Shown piece by piece: positions 25,864 to 35,900 of a stretch of DNA of 64,000 nt (the stretch's first letter is position 1; the number at the start of each line of letters is the position of its first letter). The translations under genes and the position numbers were made by a program. A model generated the notes under the pieces. It had not been told where the DNA came from, searched no databases, and was given only the letters and a program-made list of their open reading frames with translations. The stretch is from Chryseobacterium sp. LAM-KRS1 (GTDB lineage: Bacteria > Bacteroidota > Bacteroidia > Flavobacteriales > Weeksellaceae): contig NZ_JAAOIZ010000004.1 of NCBI RefSeq assembly GCF_013184525.1, positions 186,001 to 250,000 of the forward strand. Direction: 5' to 3'.

Positions 25864-27390
25864 TTATCTCCTTCTTCCTCCCAGACCAAACATTCCCAAA
25901 ACTGCTTTTGCTCCTTCACGCATCAATGTGCTGGTAAAAGTTCTTCCTGCTTTGCTCTGTAATACCTGCTCAAACATCCCTGGCTCTTCCTTTACCGGCT
26001 TTGCTCTTTGTGTTGGAGCCGGATTCTGTGCCGCCTGCTCCATTCTTGCCGTTAATATCTCATAAGCCGATTCTTTATCTATCGCTTCTTCATATTTAGC
26101 AACCAAAGCAGAATTTCCTGTTAATTCCGAAACCTCAGCATCATTCAAAACATCCATTCTCGATTCCGGAGAAATCAGGTAAGTCTGAACCAAAGGAGTA
26201 GGAATTCCTTTTTCATCCAACGCCGTTACAAAAGCTTCTCCAATTCCAAGATTCTGAATCAGATTAGAAGCATTATAAAATTCTGTTGTAGGATAGTTTT
26301 CCACTGCTTTTGAAATCTCTTTTTTATCTTTTGCAGTAAATCCTCTCAAAGCATGTTGAATTTTTAATCCTAACTGAGAAAGAACATTTTCAGGAACATC
26401 TCCGGGAATCTGTGTAATAAAATAAATACCCACCCCTTTTGAACGGATTAATTTAACCATTGTTTCAATTTGTGAAAGCAATGCCTTAGAGGCCTCATTA
26501 AAAATCAAATGCGCTTCATCAATAAATAAAACTAATTTAGGCTTTCCGCTATCTCCTTCTTCAGGAAATGTCATATAAATTTCCGCAAAGAGAGAAAGCA
26601 TAAATGTTGAAAACAGCTGTGGTTTATTTTGTATATCGGCGACCCTTAAGATATTTACAACTCCTTTTCCATCCCTTGTCTCAAGTAAATCCTGAACATC
26701 AAAGCTCAGCTCACCGAAGAAATCAGCTGCTCCCTGTTGTTCTAAAGCTACGATTGATCTTAGAATAGTTCCCAAAGAAGCAGATGCTATTGATCCGTAA
26801 TTGGAAGATAATTCTGCTTTACCTTCTGCATTATCCGTCACATATTGCAGGACTTTTTTCAGGTCATTTAGGTCGATTAAAGGAAGTCCTTTATCATCAC
26901 AATATTTAAAAACAATTGACATAATACTCTGCTGGGTATCATTCAACTGTAAAATCTTGCTCAATAAAACCGGACCGAATTCTGTGACGGTAGCTCTCAA
27001 TTTCACACCCTTACCACCGGAAATACTCATTAATTCAACCGGAAAGGCTTGTGGATTGTATGGAAGCTGGGTTTTTGCGTATCTTTCTTCTATAATGGGA
27101 TTCATTTCACCTGCTTCTGCAATTCCTGAGAAATCTCCTTTAATATCTAAAACTAAAGACGGAATCCCAGCATGTGATAACTGTTCCGCAAATACCTGAA
27201 GAGTTTTTGTCTTTCCTGTTCCGGTGGCTCCCGCAATAAGACCATGCCTGTTGATTGTTTTTAAAGGAATGGTTACATTCACTTCGGTAACTACCTCCCC
27301 ATCAAGCATACCTTTTCCTAATATAATATGATCTCCTTTCGGAGTATATCTAGCACTTAATTCATCAATAAATTGTTTTTTATCTGCCAT
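25864..27390 (-). CDS. HerA-like helicase/ATPase (DUF853, YjgR family)
   Basis: A 508-residue P-loop ATPase of the HerA/FtsK superfamily. Walker A is GATGTGKTKTL near residues 53-63, Walker B is LVLFIDEAHLIF near residue 290, and an arginine-finger-like region follows in LGLKIQHALRGFTAKD. The start (KGDHIILGKGMLDG) and a C-terminal basic, Gly-rich tail (FGLGGRRR) are typical of the YjgR/DUF853 group, whose cellular job is not settled. There is no NurA nuclease gene beside it, as is found with archaeal HerA. Probable hexameric motor; substrate inferred only from family. Confidence 0.88.
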   Translation of the reverse strand: MADKKQFIDELSARYTPKGDHIILGKGMLDGEVVTEVNVTIPLKTINRHGLIAGATGTGKTKTLQVFAEQLSHAGIPSLVLDIKGDFSGIAEAGEMNPIIEERYAKTQLPYNPQAFPVELMSISGGKGVKLRATVTEFGPVLLSKILQLNDTQQSIMSIVFKYCDDKGLPLIDLNDLKKVLQYVTDNAEGKAELSSNYGSIASASLGTILRSIVALEQQGAADFFGELSFDVQDLLETRDGKGVVNILRVADIQNKPQLFSTFMLSLFAEIYMTFPEEGDSGKPKLVLFIDEAHLIFNEASKALLSQIETMVKLIRSKGVGIYFITQIPGDVPENVLSQLGLKIQHALRGFTAKDKKEISKAVENYPTTEFYNASNLIQNLGIGEAFVTALDEKGIPTPLVQTYLISPESRMDVLNDAEVSELTGNSALVAKYEEAIDKESAYEILTARMEQAAQNPAPTQRAKPVKEEPGMFEQVLQSKAGRTFTSTLMREGAKAVLGMFGLGGRRR

Positions 27391-27730
27391 TTGATTTTTT
27401 TTAACTTATAAATATAAAATTTTTTACAAAATATTAAGTCAACAAACTTGTATTCTTGCGAAGTTCTCTGATTAATTATTTCGTATTTCTTTTAAACAGA
27501 CCCATTTCCTGTACGCAATTATTTTTGTTTTTTAAGCATGACAAAAAACAGTCTACCAATTTAGTATTTTAATAATCTGCCCTTTCTTGTTGAAAATAAA
27601 TAACTTTCGATTCCTAAAACCCGGTAAAACCATTTAAATTGAAAGAAACTATCATTCAGATTTAACATTTCGTTTACAATTCATCTAATACTTTGTATCT
27701 TTAACTGAAATTTAATTTAAAACTAAGCAA
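27391..27730. other. Intergenic region between herA-like and the MBL-rhodanese gene
   Basis: A 340-bp AT-rich gap between divergent genes. It holds a promoter candidate for the plus-strand gene (27673-27703). No open frame beyond a few codons, no tRNA and no strong hairpin were seen. Confidence 0.7.
27673..27703 (+). promoter_or_regulatory. Promoter candidate for the persulfide/rhodanese cluster
   Basis: TTTA (27673-27676), 19 nt, TATCTTTA (27696-27703). Spacing is exact, the terminal G of both boxes is A. The ATG follows after 27 nt. Confidence 0.4.
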
Positions 27731-29140
27731 ATGAAAGTTGAACAAATATATACGGGCTGTCTAGCTCAGGGAGCCTATTATATTGTCTCAGAAAACGAAG
27801 CTGCAATTATAGATCCTCTAAGAGAGGTAAAACCATATCTGGACCGTCTTGAGAAAGACCATGTAACTTTAAAATATATTTTTGAAACACATTTCCATGC
27901 CGATTTTGTTTCCGGACACCTGGATTTAAGTAAAAAGACTGGTGCTCCTATTATTTACGGACCTACTGCTAAGCCGGAATTTGAAGCAACAATTGCTGAA
28001 GATTATCAAATCTTTGAAATTGGAAAAGTAAAAATAAAGGTTTTGCATACTCCGGGCCATACCATGGAAAGTACCACCTATCTTTTAATAGATGAAAATG
28101 GTGTTGAAACAGCAATTTTCACGGGTGATACTTTATTTTTAGGAGATGTTGGCCGTCCGGATCTCGCTCAGAAAGCAACTAATCTCACGCAGGAGGACCT
28201 TGCGGGAATATTATATGAGAGTCTTCATAGCAAGATTATACCTTTAGCAGATACCATCACTGTTTATCCTGCACATGGAGCAGGTTCTGCCTGTGGAAAA
28301 AACATGCAGAAAGAAACAGTTGACACCCTTGGGAACCAAAAACGAACCAACTACGCTTTAAACCAACCCGATAAAGAATCTTTTATAAAAGAAGTTTTGG
28401 ACGGCCTTACTGCCCCACCGAAATATTTTGGAATGAATGTAGCTTTAAATAAAGGAGGCTATGAAAGCATAGATACCGTAATGGATAAAGGTCTTAATCC
28501 AATTTCTGTAGAAGATTTTGAGATCATCGCTGAAGATTCCGGAGCACTTATTTTAGATACCAGAAGCGCTGCCGATTTCCATAAAGGCTTTATTCCTAAT
28601 TCTATTAATATCGGACTGAAAGGAGATTTTGCTCCTTGGGTAGGAACATTGATCGTAGACGTAAAACATCCACTGTTATTGGTTTCAGATGAAGGAACCG
28701 AAGAAGAAGTGATTACCCGGTTAAGCAGAGTTGGATTTGATAACGTTTTAGGGTATTTGAATGGAGGTTTTCAATCATGGCAGAATGCCAATAAAGAAAC
28801 TGATGAGATTAAAAGGATTTCTCCTTCAGAATTTGTAGAAGAATTCAATGATCAGTCTACGGTTATTGATGTCAGAAAACTGACTGAGTATGCAGCTGAA
28901 CATATTGATAACGCATTTAATAAGCCGTTAGACTCCATCAGCGACTGGATCAGTTCAATTGATGACTCGGAACATTTCTTCCTTCATTGCGCAGGAGGAT
29001 ATAGAAGCATGATTGCCGCAAGCATTCTTAACTCACACGGAATCAGAAACTTTACTGAAATCGAAGGCGGTTTTAACGGAATTAAAAAAACGGAAAAACT
29101 ACCCACTTCGGATTTTGTCTGCCAGTCGAAAACATTGTAA
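27731..29140 (+). CDS. Persulfide dioxygenase-like MBL protein with two rhodanese domains
   Basis: A 469-residue fusion. Residues 1-~215 form a metallo-beta-lactamase domain of the persulfide dioxygenase (ETHE1/CstB-like) group: THFHADFVSGH, HTPGHTMES, and GDTLFLGDVGRPD are present. The first rhodanese domain (~255-350) lacks the catalytic Cys (LLLVSDEGTEEE) and is probably structural. The second (~365-465) has the loop CAGGYRS with Cys. Such proteins oxidise glutathione or CoA persulfide and move sulfane sulfur. It is followed 8 bp later by a rhodanese lipoprotein and then thioredoxin, making a sulfide-handling operon likely. Confidence 0.9.
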   Translation: MKVEQIYTGCLAQGAYYIVSENEAAIIDPLREVKPYLDRLEKDHVTLKYIFETHFHADFVSGHLDLSKKTGAPIIYGPTAKPEFEATIAEDYQIFEIGKVKIKVLHTPGHTMESTTYLLIDENGVETAIFTGDTLFLGDVGRPDLAQKATNLTQEDLAGILYESLHSKIIPLADTITVYPAHGAGSACGKNMQKETVDTLGNQKRTNYALNQPDKESFIKEVLDGLTAPPKYFGMNVALNKGGYESIDTVMDKGLNPISVEDFEIIAEDSGALILDTRSAADFHKGFIPNSINIGLKGDFAPWVGTLIVDVKHPLLLVSDEGTEEEVITRLSRVGFDNVLGYLNGGFQSWQNANKETDEIKRISPSEFVEEFNDQSTVIDVRKLTEYAAEHIDNAFNKPLDSISDWISSIDDSEHFFLHCAGGYRSMIAASILNSHGIRNFTEIEGGFNGIKKTEKLPTSDFVCQSKTL

Positions 29141-29148
29141 ATTAACGA

Positions 29149-29526
29149 ATGAGAAATAAGATTTGTGGATTTATTTTTGCTGTATCTGTAACGTTAAGTG
29201 CATGTAAAACTTCAAGCATATCGAAGAATAATGCCCCAGCTGATATTAAACAAATAGTAAACAGTAGTGATGTTACTTTGATAGACGTTAGAATCCCTGA
29301 GCAATATAAGGAAGGAACAGCAAAAGATGCAATCAACATCCCGCTTGCTGAGATTCAAAATAATATTGAGTCCTTAAAAGGCAAAAAAGTAGTGGTTTTT
29401 TGCAACAAAGGAATCCAGGCGGACCAGGCAGTAGAGATTTTAAAGAAAAACGGAGTGGAGGCCTATGACGGGACAAGCTGGAAAAATGTAAAGGCAATCC
29501 AGAAAGAGGCTGATAGCCCCAAATAA
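29149..29526 (+). CDS. Rhodanese-like lipoprotein
   Basis: A 125-residue protein with a lipoprotein signal MRNKICGFIFAVSVTLSAC, acylated Cys at residue 19, so it should sit in the periplasm or outer membrane. The single rhodanese domain has LIDVRIPEQYKEG and the catalytic loop VVFCNKGIQA with an intact Cys. It lies between the MBL-rhodanese gene (8 bp) and thioredoxin (17 bp). A periplasmic sulfurtransferase passing sulfane sulfur to or from the cytoplasmic partners is plausible but unproven. Confidence 0.88.
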   Translation: MRNKICGFIFAVSVTLSACKTSSISKNNAPADIKQIVNSSDVTLIDVRIPEQYKEGTAKDAINIPLAEIQNNIESLKGKKVVVFCNKGIQADQAVEILKKNGVEAYDGTSWKNVKAIQKEADSPK

Positions 29527-29543
29527 TAAAAACACCAAAAATC

Positions 29544-29843
29544 ATGTCAGAAAAATTTAAAGAATTAATTAATTCCGAAAGACCTGTTTTAATTGACTTT
29601 TTTGCGACCTGGTGCCAACCGTGTAAGGTTCAGTCGTCAGTACTCACAACAGTTAAAGAAAATGTAGGTGAAGGAGCAAGAATTATTAAAGTAGACGTAG
29701 ACCAGTATCCGGCTATTGCTTCACAATATGGAGTTCGTGGTGTCCCTACTTTGGCTATATTTAAACACGGAGAACTTTTGTGGAAAGAAAGTGGCGTACA
29801 TGACGTCAATACTTTAACCCAATTGCTGAAACAATATGAATAA
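29544..29843 (+). CDS. Thioredoxin
   Basis: A 99-residue thioredoxin-fold protein with active site WCQPC (FFATWCQPCKVQ), where the usual central GP is QP. The cis-Pro region is VRGVPTLAIFK. There is no signal peptide, so it acts in the cytoplasm. It closes the rhodanese operon, which suggests a role in releasing sulfide or reducing rhodanese persulfides, though a general reductant role cannot be excluded. A clear terminator follows directly. Confidence 0.92.
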   Translation: MSEKFKELINSERPVLIDFFATWCQPCKVQSSVLTTVKENVGEGARIIKVDVDQYPAIASQYGVRGVPTLAIFKHGELLWKESGVHDVNTLTQLLKQYE

Positions 29844-29871
29844 AGCTGTGAAATTTCACAGCTTTTTTATT
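29842..29871 (+). terminator. Rho-independent terminator after thioredoxin
   Basis: Perfect inverted repeat around AAAGCTGTGAAATTTCACAG followed by a T-rich tail. It overlaps the thioredoxin stop codon by two bases. Confidence 0.9.
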
Positions 29872-29878
29872 TCGATAA

Positions 29879-30631
29879 TTACATCTGAATTGAAAATTGA
29901 TCCCGGTCATTCAAAAACTGGAAATGCTTTCTGAAATCCAAAAGCTCATTCATATTCAATTCTGCAGACACAATATTCTTTTCTTTTTGGGCAATGTCTC
30001 TTCCATCAGCAAAAAAACAATGTGAGCTTTCCTGATAGAATAAATTATTTCCATCGGTTCCTATCCTGTTCAATCCAAAAACGTATGATAAATTTTCAAT
30101 AGCCCTGGCTTTCAGCAAATGCTCCCAGGCTCCCACTCGCTTCTCCGGCCAATTGGCTACATAGAAGATTGCATCATAATCATCATTATTTCTTGCAAAA
30201 ACAGGAAAACGAAGATCGTAGCAAACCTGAAGCAAAATGCGGAATCCTTTATATTCAACAATAACTCTTTCTTTTCCTGGGGTATACACCTTATCCTCTC
30301 CAGAGAAAGAGAACAAATGTCTTTTATCATAAAAAACAACTGACGAATCAGGCTTTACGAAATACATCCTGTTGTAAAATTTCCCATCTTGTTCTACAGG
30401 AGCACTTCCACAAAAAGCGGATCCTTTCTCTTTTGACATCTTGTGTAAGAAACTTAAAGCTTCCTCATTACGGTCTGAAACCTCAGAAGCATCCATACAA
30501 AAACCTGTTGAGAACATTTCGGGTAAAAGAAAAATATCAGCATCCTGATTATTTAATTCCTCTTCTATTAAACGAAAGTTACTTTCCTTATCTTTCCAGA
30601 TAATATCTAAATTTAATCCTTTAATTTTCAT
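29879..30631 (-). CDS. Omega-amidase YafV/Nit2-like (nitrilase superfamily)
   Basis: A 250-residue carbon-nitrogen hydrolase. The catalytic Glu-Lys-Cys triad is visible: Glu38 in LLPEMFSTGF, Lys in YDKRHLFSFSGED, and Cys in LQVCYDLRFPVF. The latter motif and the region YVANWPEKRVGAWEHLLKAR are typical of omega-amidases that hydrolyse 2-oxoglutaramate or 2-oxosuccinamate, a metabolite-repair step after transamination of glutamine or asparagine. Length is normal. It is a single gene convergent to the thioredoxin operon. Confidence 0.88.
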   Translation of the reverse strand: MKIKGLNLDIIWKDKESNFRLIEEELNNQDADIFLLPEMFSTGFCMDASEVSDRNEEALSFLHKMSKEKGSAFCGSAPVEQDGKFYNRMYFVKPDSSVVFYDKRHLFSFSGEDKVYTPGKERVIVEYKGFRILLQVCYDLRFPVFARNNDDYDAIFYVANWPEKRVGAWEHLLKARAIENLSYVFGLNRIGTDGNNLFYQESSHCFFADGRDIAQKEKNIVSAELNMNELLDFRKHFQFLNDRDQFSIQM

Positions 30632-30734
30632 AAAAGTCGTTCAAAATCTTGTATAAAAATAGGATTTTTAATCGGTTTCGGTTCTATTTTTGTAGCTGAT
30701 TATTCTTAATTAATAGAACTAAAGTGTAATATTT

Positions 30735-31175
30735 ATGAAGAAATTGGTTTTTATTTTAGCGGTCTTCTTCTTTGGAACTGCCGTAAATGCCCAGGCATGG
30801 ACAGGAAAGGGTGATCAGAAAGTGCAATTGGGATTCAGTGCATGGGGATATGGAACAGGAATTACAGGGACTTATGATTACGGGCTCAATAAACTTATAT
30901 CAGTTGGTGCCGGGCTGAACGGCTACTTTAGCGGATATAAAAATAATGACAACGACAACAAGGTCTTCATCTTTGGAAGGCTTAATTTTCATTTAAAAGA
31001 AGCATTACAGCTCCCTGAAAAGCTGGACATTTATCCCGGAGTTGATCTTGGGGTTCTCGGAAAAGATTTTGGAATCGGCGCCCATATTGGTGCCCGTTAC
31101 TTTTTCACTGAGAGAATCGGGGTATTTGCAGAAGTTGGAAACAATGGCAGCCTGGGGGTTTCCCTTAATTTGTAA
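30735..31175 (+). CDS. Small outer membrane beta-barrel protein (DUF6646-like)
   Basis: A 146-residue protein with a signal peptide (MKKLVFILAVFFFGTAVNAQ). The mature part is a series of short amphipathic strands rich in Gly and aromatic residues (KVQLGFSAWGYGTGITGTYD, then ARYFFTERIGVFAEVG) and ends in LGVSLNL, an outer-membrane-barrel-like C-terminus. It matches the DUF6646 family of Flavobacteriia as I remember it. Function unknown. It stands alone, with a terminator downstream that overlaps the rseP promoter. Confidence 0.75.
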   Translation: MKKLVFILAVFFFGTAVNAQAWTGKGDQKVQLGFSAWGYGTGITGTYDYGLNKLISVGAGLNGYFSGYKNNDNDNKVFIFGRLNFHLKEALQLPEKLDIYPGVDLGVLGKDFGIGAHIGARYFFTERIGVFAEVGNNGSLGVSLNL

Positions 31176-31195
31176 AAACAGTCTTAATATATGAC

Positions 31196-31225
31196 AAAGC
31201 TTCTCTATATGAGGAGCTTTTTTAT
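31196..31225 (+). terminator. Terminator between the small OMP gene and rseP
   Basis: Stem AAAGCTTCTC / GAGGAGCTTT with one mismatch or wobble, then a T-tract. Its 3' end touches the rseP -33 element. Confidence 0.75.
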
Positions 31226-31255
31226 TTGGCATAGTTTTGATAATTGTTACCTTTG
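31225..31255 (+). promoter_or_regulatory. Promoter of rseP
   Basis: TTTG (31225-31228), exactly 19 nt, TACCTTTG (31248-31255): a full match to the Bacteroidetes promoter consensus. The ATG follows 24 nt later. Confidence 0.75.
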
Positions 31256-31279
31256 CAAATTAAAATCTAAAATTTATTA

Positions 31280-32629
31280 ATGGAATTAGCAATTAAAATT
31301 TTTCAATTCATATTAAGCATTTCTATCTTAGTCGTTCTTCATGAACTGGGGCATTTTTTGCCCGCCAAATGGTTCAAAACCAAAGTAGAAAAGTTTTATT
31401 TATTTTTCGATCCTTGGTTTTCTATCGCAAAGAAAAAAATCGGTGAAACGGAATACGGTATCGGATGGCTTCCTTTTGGAGGCTACGTGAAAATTGCCGG
31501 AATGGTGGATGAAAGCATGGATACCGAACAATTAAAACAACCGGCACAACCATGGGAATTCCGTGCAAAACCGGCTTGGCAGAGACTTATCATTATGTTG
31601 GGAGGAGTTACGGTAAACTTTTTCCTTGCGTGGTTAATTTATAGCTGTCTTTCTCTTTTTAATGGAGAAATGTACACAGATCTTACAAAATTTGACAATG
31701 GTATCGGCGTAACAGATGCCGGTAAAAAAATGGGATTCCAAAATGGTGATAAAATTGTCTCTATCGATGGAAAACCAGCAGAAAGATTGGAAAATTCAGC
31801 TATTAATATACTTTTTAGTGATCATGTTACTGTTCTTAGAGGGGGTAAGGAAATTACATTCAAAGTGAATGAAGATGGTGTAGCTGATGTTATCAGACAA
31901 AGAGAAGCAAAGCTTTATATCACTCCCAGAATTCCGATGATCATTGATTCTTTAGCGACTCCTTCTTCAAAAGCATCAGGGTTGGCGAAAGGCGATAGAA
32001 TTGTAGCCATCAATGGGAAGCCAACTCCTTTCTTCGACGAGGTAAGTTCGACATTAGCTGAAAATAAAGGGAAAACAGTAAGCATTGAGGTTAATCGTGG
32101 TACTGAAAAGCAAACTATCTCCGCACCAGTAGATAAAAATGGTAAATTAGGAATTGCTGTTGACCAAAAAAGTCTTGCAAGTGTAGTTACTGACAAAAAA
32201 TACTCTTTCGGAGAATCTATTCCAAGAGGTTTTGAAAGAACCATTGAAGCTTTAACCATGCAGGTAAAGCAGTTCAAAATTATGTTCAACTCTAAAATTC
32301 AAGGATACAAAAATGTAGGTGGACCTATTGCAATTGTAAAATCTATGCCCGTAAATAAGGCAGCAGATGGTAGCTTTGCGATTAACTGGCCTGCATTCTG
32401 GAGCTTTACAGCAATGTTTTCGATATGGCTGGCTTTCCTGAATCTTATTCCTATTCCAGGATTAGATGGGGGACACGTTTTATTTACATTGTATGAGATT
32501 ATTTTCGGAAAACCAGTTCCTCAAAAAGTATTGGAAAATGCACAAATGGTTGGTGTTATCTTTCTATTAGGCTTAATGTTACTGATTTTCGGAAGCGATA
32601 TCTTTAAAATATTCACAGGAAAATTATAA
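31280..32629 (+). CDS. rseP: RIP metalloprotease RseP (site-2 protease)
   Basis: A 449-residue intramembrane zinc protease of the inner membrane, which cleaves anti-sigma factors and remnant signal peptides. The zinc motif HELGH is at residues 21-25 in the first membrane helix and the second motif NLIPIPGLDGGHV is near residue 395. Between them are periplasmic PDZ-type regions (MGFQNGDKIVSIDGKPAE and SGLAKGDRIVAINGKPTP), two copies as in E. coli RseP. Four membrane helices are predicted. A consensus promoter lies immediately upstream; a tRNA-Asn gene follows. Confidence 0.95.
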   Translation: MELAIKIFQFILSISILVVLHELGHFLPAKWFKTKVEKFYLFFDPWFSIAKKKIGETEYGIGWLPFGGYVKIAGMVDESMDTEQLKQPAQPWEFRAKPAWQRLIIMLGGVTVNFFLAWLIYSCLSLFNGEMYTDLTKFDNGIGVTDAGKKMGFQNGDKIVSIDGKPAERLENSAINILFSDHVTVLRGGKEITFKVNEDGVADVIRQREAKLYITPRIPMIIDSLATPSSKASGLAKGDRIVAINGKPTPFFDEVSSTLAENKGKTVSIEVNRGTEKQTISAPVDKNGKLGIAVDQKSLASVVTDKKYSFGESIPRGFERTIEALTMQVKQFKIMFNSKIQGYKNVGGPIAIVKSMPVNKAADGSFAINWPAFWSFTAMFSIWLAFLNLIPIPGLDGGHVLFTLYEIIFGKPVPQKVLENAQMVGVIFLLGLMLLIFGSDIFKIFTGKL

Positions 32630-32655
32630 TATTTTTTAAATTTTCAAAAGAAAAA

Positions 32656-32687
32656 TTTGCCTGGTATAAATATTCGTCCTATATTTG
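32656..32687 (+). promoter_or_regulatory. Promoter of tRNA-Asn copy 1
   Basis: TTTG (32656-32659), 20 nt, TATATTTG (32680-32687), 23 bp before the tRNA. This region is closely repeated upstream of the second copy. Confidence 0.75.
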
Positions 32688-32710
32688 CACCACTTAAAAA
32701 CAAAGGACAT

Positions 32711-32784
32711 TCCTCCTTAGCTCAGTTGGTTAGAGCATCTGACTGTTAATCAGAGGGTCGCTGGTTCGAGCCCAGCAGGAGGAG
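32711..32784 (+). tRNA. tRNA-Asn (anticodon GTT), copy 1
   Basis: A 74-nt cloverleaf: acceptor TCCTCCT/AGGAGGA, D arm GCTC...GAGC, anticodon stem TCTGA/TCAGA with loop CTGTTAA, T arm GCTGG-TTCGAGC-CCAGC, discriminator G. The anticodon is GTT. CCA is not encoded. Identical to the copy at 37047-37120. Confidence 0.97.
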
Positions 32785-32790
32785 CAAAAA

Positions 32791-32819
32791 GACTTACATT
32801 TCTGTAAGTCTTTTTTTTT
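32791..32819 (+). terminator. Terminator of tRNA-Asn copy 1
   Basis: Stem GACTTACA / TGTAAGTC, loop TTTC, followed by nine T. Related hairpins with the complementary loop GAAA occur at 36128 and 37128. Confidence 0.9.
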
Positions 32820-32958
32820 GCATATCACAATTTAATAATGCAAAAGATCCTGATATTCTTAAAAAATTAGATATTTGCAACTTATTAAATAATTATAAGA
32901 GGAAATATTTTGCAGCGCAAAGTATGACAACATATCCCCAGGAATATCTAATTATCTC

Positions 32959-35900
32959 ATGAAAAGAATCTTTATTTCGTTATTAGCAGCCTTTGCTAGC
33001 ATTCAAGTTTCAGCACAGGAAAAATCTTATTTTTTATCAAGTCCTTCGTTAAGCCCGGATGGGAAAACCGCTTATTTTGCTTATGATGGAGACATCTGGA
33101 AAGTGGATTCCAATGGCGGAAACGCTTCCAGAATCACAGCCCTGGAGGGAGAGGAAATTAATCCACGCATTTCTCCAGACGGAAAATGGCTTGCATTCAG
33201 TTCCAATCAATACGGAAATTATGACGTGTATGTGATGCCTGCTGAAGGAGGAAGCATTAAACAGTTAACATTTCACACAGGAAAAGATGAAATAGAAAAC
33301 TGGGGATGGGACAGTAAAACTATTTATTTTACCTCAAACAGGAATAATAACTTTGGCAGTTTTAAAACTACTATTGAAGGCGAAACACCACAAAAGCTTT
33401 TCAACAATTACTTTAATAATACAAACGGCCTGGCAGAAACTCCTGGCGGTGAATATCTTTTCACAAGTTCATCAGAAAGCGCCAATCAGGTACATCGCAA
33501 ACACTATAAAGGAGAAAACAACCCTGATATTTTAGGTTATAATCCAAAAAACAATTCCTTTAAACAATATACGAACTATGCAGGAAAAGATTTTAATCCG
33601 AGCGTAGATAAAAATGGGACTATTTATTTTATTTCTGATGAAAATAACAATGAATATAATCTTTATGAACTTAAAAATGGCAAAAAGGTACCTTTAACAC
33701 AATTTGAAACCTCTATTAAAAAGCCATTTGTTTCAGCTAACGGATCCAAAGTAATATTTGAAAAAGATTATCAGCTTTACACCTATGACGTAGCTACAAA
33801 AGATATAAAAGCTCTTAATATAAGCCTTAACACAAATAAAACACTGGAGAAAGAACAAAATTTTAATATAGAAAATAATATTTCTTATTATGATATTTCA
33901 TCAGATGGTAAGAAAATAGCTTTTGTGAGCCGTGGTGTTCTTTTTGTTTCTGATATTGAAGGAAAGTTTACACAACAGATATCTGACGGAAAGGAACGTG
34001 TAATGGAAGTAAAATGGCTGAAGGACAATCGCACATTACTTTTTAACCAGACTTACCAGGGATATCAAAACTGGTTTAGTATTGCTGCAGACGGAAAAGG
34101 CCAGGTAAAGCAATTAACTACTGATTTGCGTAACAACCGCAATATAACCCTGAATAATGACCTTTCAAAAGCAGTGTATTTAAGTGGTCGTGATGAAGTA
34201 AGATTAATGGACTTAAAGAGTTTACACTCTACAACTATCGTAAAAGATGAAATCTGGGCTTTTCAAAATTCGAAACCTTCTTTTTCTCCCAATAACGAAT
34301 ACGTACTTTTCTCTGCAAAAAGAAATTTTGAACTGGATATCTTTGTTTATCATATCGGAAAAAGCAAAATCATAAATCTTACCAACACCGGCGTTTCAGA
34401 GGAAGATCCTTTTTGGTCACCCAATGGTAAGTATATTTATTTTACAAGTGACCGGACGAACCCTTCTTATCCGCTAGGTATGCAGAAATCTAATATTTAC
34501 AGAATGGCGCTGGATTGGTTTGATGAGCCTTACAAATCTGAAAGATTCGATAAGCTATTTACTGAGGAGGTAAAGAAACCTGAAACGACAAAGGAAAACA
34601 AGGATAAAAAAGAAGAAGACAAAGAAAAAAAGGAAGAAAAAGAAATTGTTGTAAAAGAATTGAAAATTAATCCTGAAAACACTTTGGAAAGGATTGAGCT
34701 GGTTACAGACAGGTATGGATACCAGGAAGATCCTACCGTTTTCATGGATGACAAAAAGGAAATTTTATTCTTTAATTCCAATCAGGATAATGGAAAGAAA
34801 CAACTTTTCAAAAAGGTTTTCACAGATTTTGAAACCGCTAAATCAGAAAAGGTTTTCGATAAAGAAGCCAGCTATATCATCAAAAATGACAAGTCTTTTT
34901 TTACATTAATAGAGGGTAACATTTATAAAATGGCCATAGCAACATTAAAGCCAGAAAAAATAAATATCCAGTATACTTTTAACAAAAATCTCGCTTCTGA
35001 ATTTACCCAGATGTATGATGAAACATGGACTGGAGTTGAAGAAAATTTCTATGATGAAAAATTCCATGGTATCAACTGGAAAGCAAAAAAGGAGCAGTAT
35101 GCTAAATATCTTCCGTATATCAATAACAGAAATGATTTGCGGATTTTATTAAACGATCTGTTGGGAGAACTCAATTCTTCACATACGGGATTTTCCTCAA
35201 CAGGAAAGGAAGAAACCAGATATCTGAATTATTTTACCAATGAAACAGGGATTATCTTTAAAAAGGACCAGCCTTATAGTGTAGAAGGTATTGTAAGAAA
35301 ATCACCCGCTTTCCGTTCCGGGGTTGACATTAAACCAGGAGATCAATTGATTGCTGTAAATGGAAAAAATATTGACGTACACGAAAATCGTGAATCTTAT
35401 TTTACAAGTCCTAAAAAGCAGGAAGAAGTTATTCTTACTTTCACACGCAATGGCAAGGACATCACCACCAAGGTACATCCGATTTCAAATACAGAATTAA
35501 AAGGACTTTTGTATGACGAATGGATATTCAATAATCGGCAACGCGTAAATCAGATGAGCAACAGCCGCATTGCCTATTCATATATGAAAAATATGACTAC
35601 TGATGAACTGGACCGCTTCCTTCTGGATATGGTGGAACAGGAAATTCAAAAAGAAGCTGTTATTCTCGATTTACGCTATAATACAGGCGGAAACGTTCAT
35701 GATAAAGTATTAAATTTCCTTTCTCAAAAACCTTATTTACAATGGAAATACCGGGAAGGAAAAATGACCACACAGCCCAATTTCGCACCTTCCGGAAAGC
35801 CTATTGTTCTTTTGATCAACGAAGCTTCGCTGAGTGACGCCGAAATGACCGCTGCCGGTTTCAAGGCTCTGAAATTAGGAAAAATCATTGGGCAGGATAC

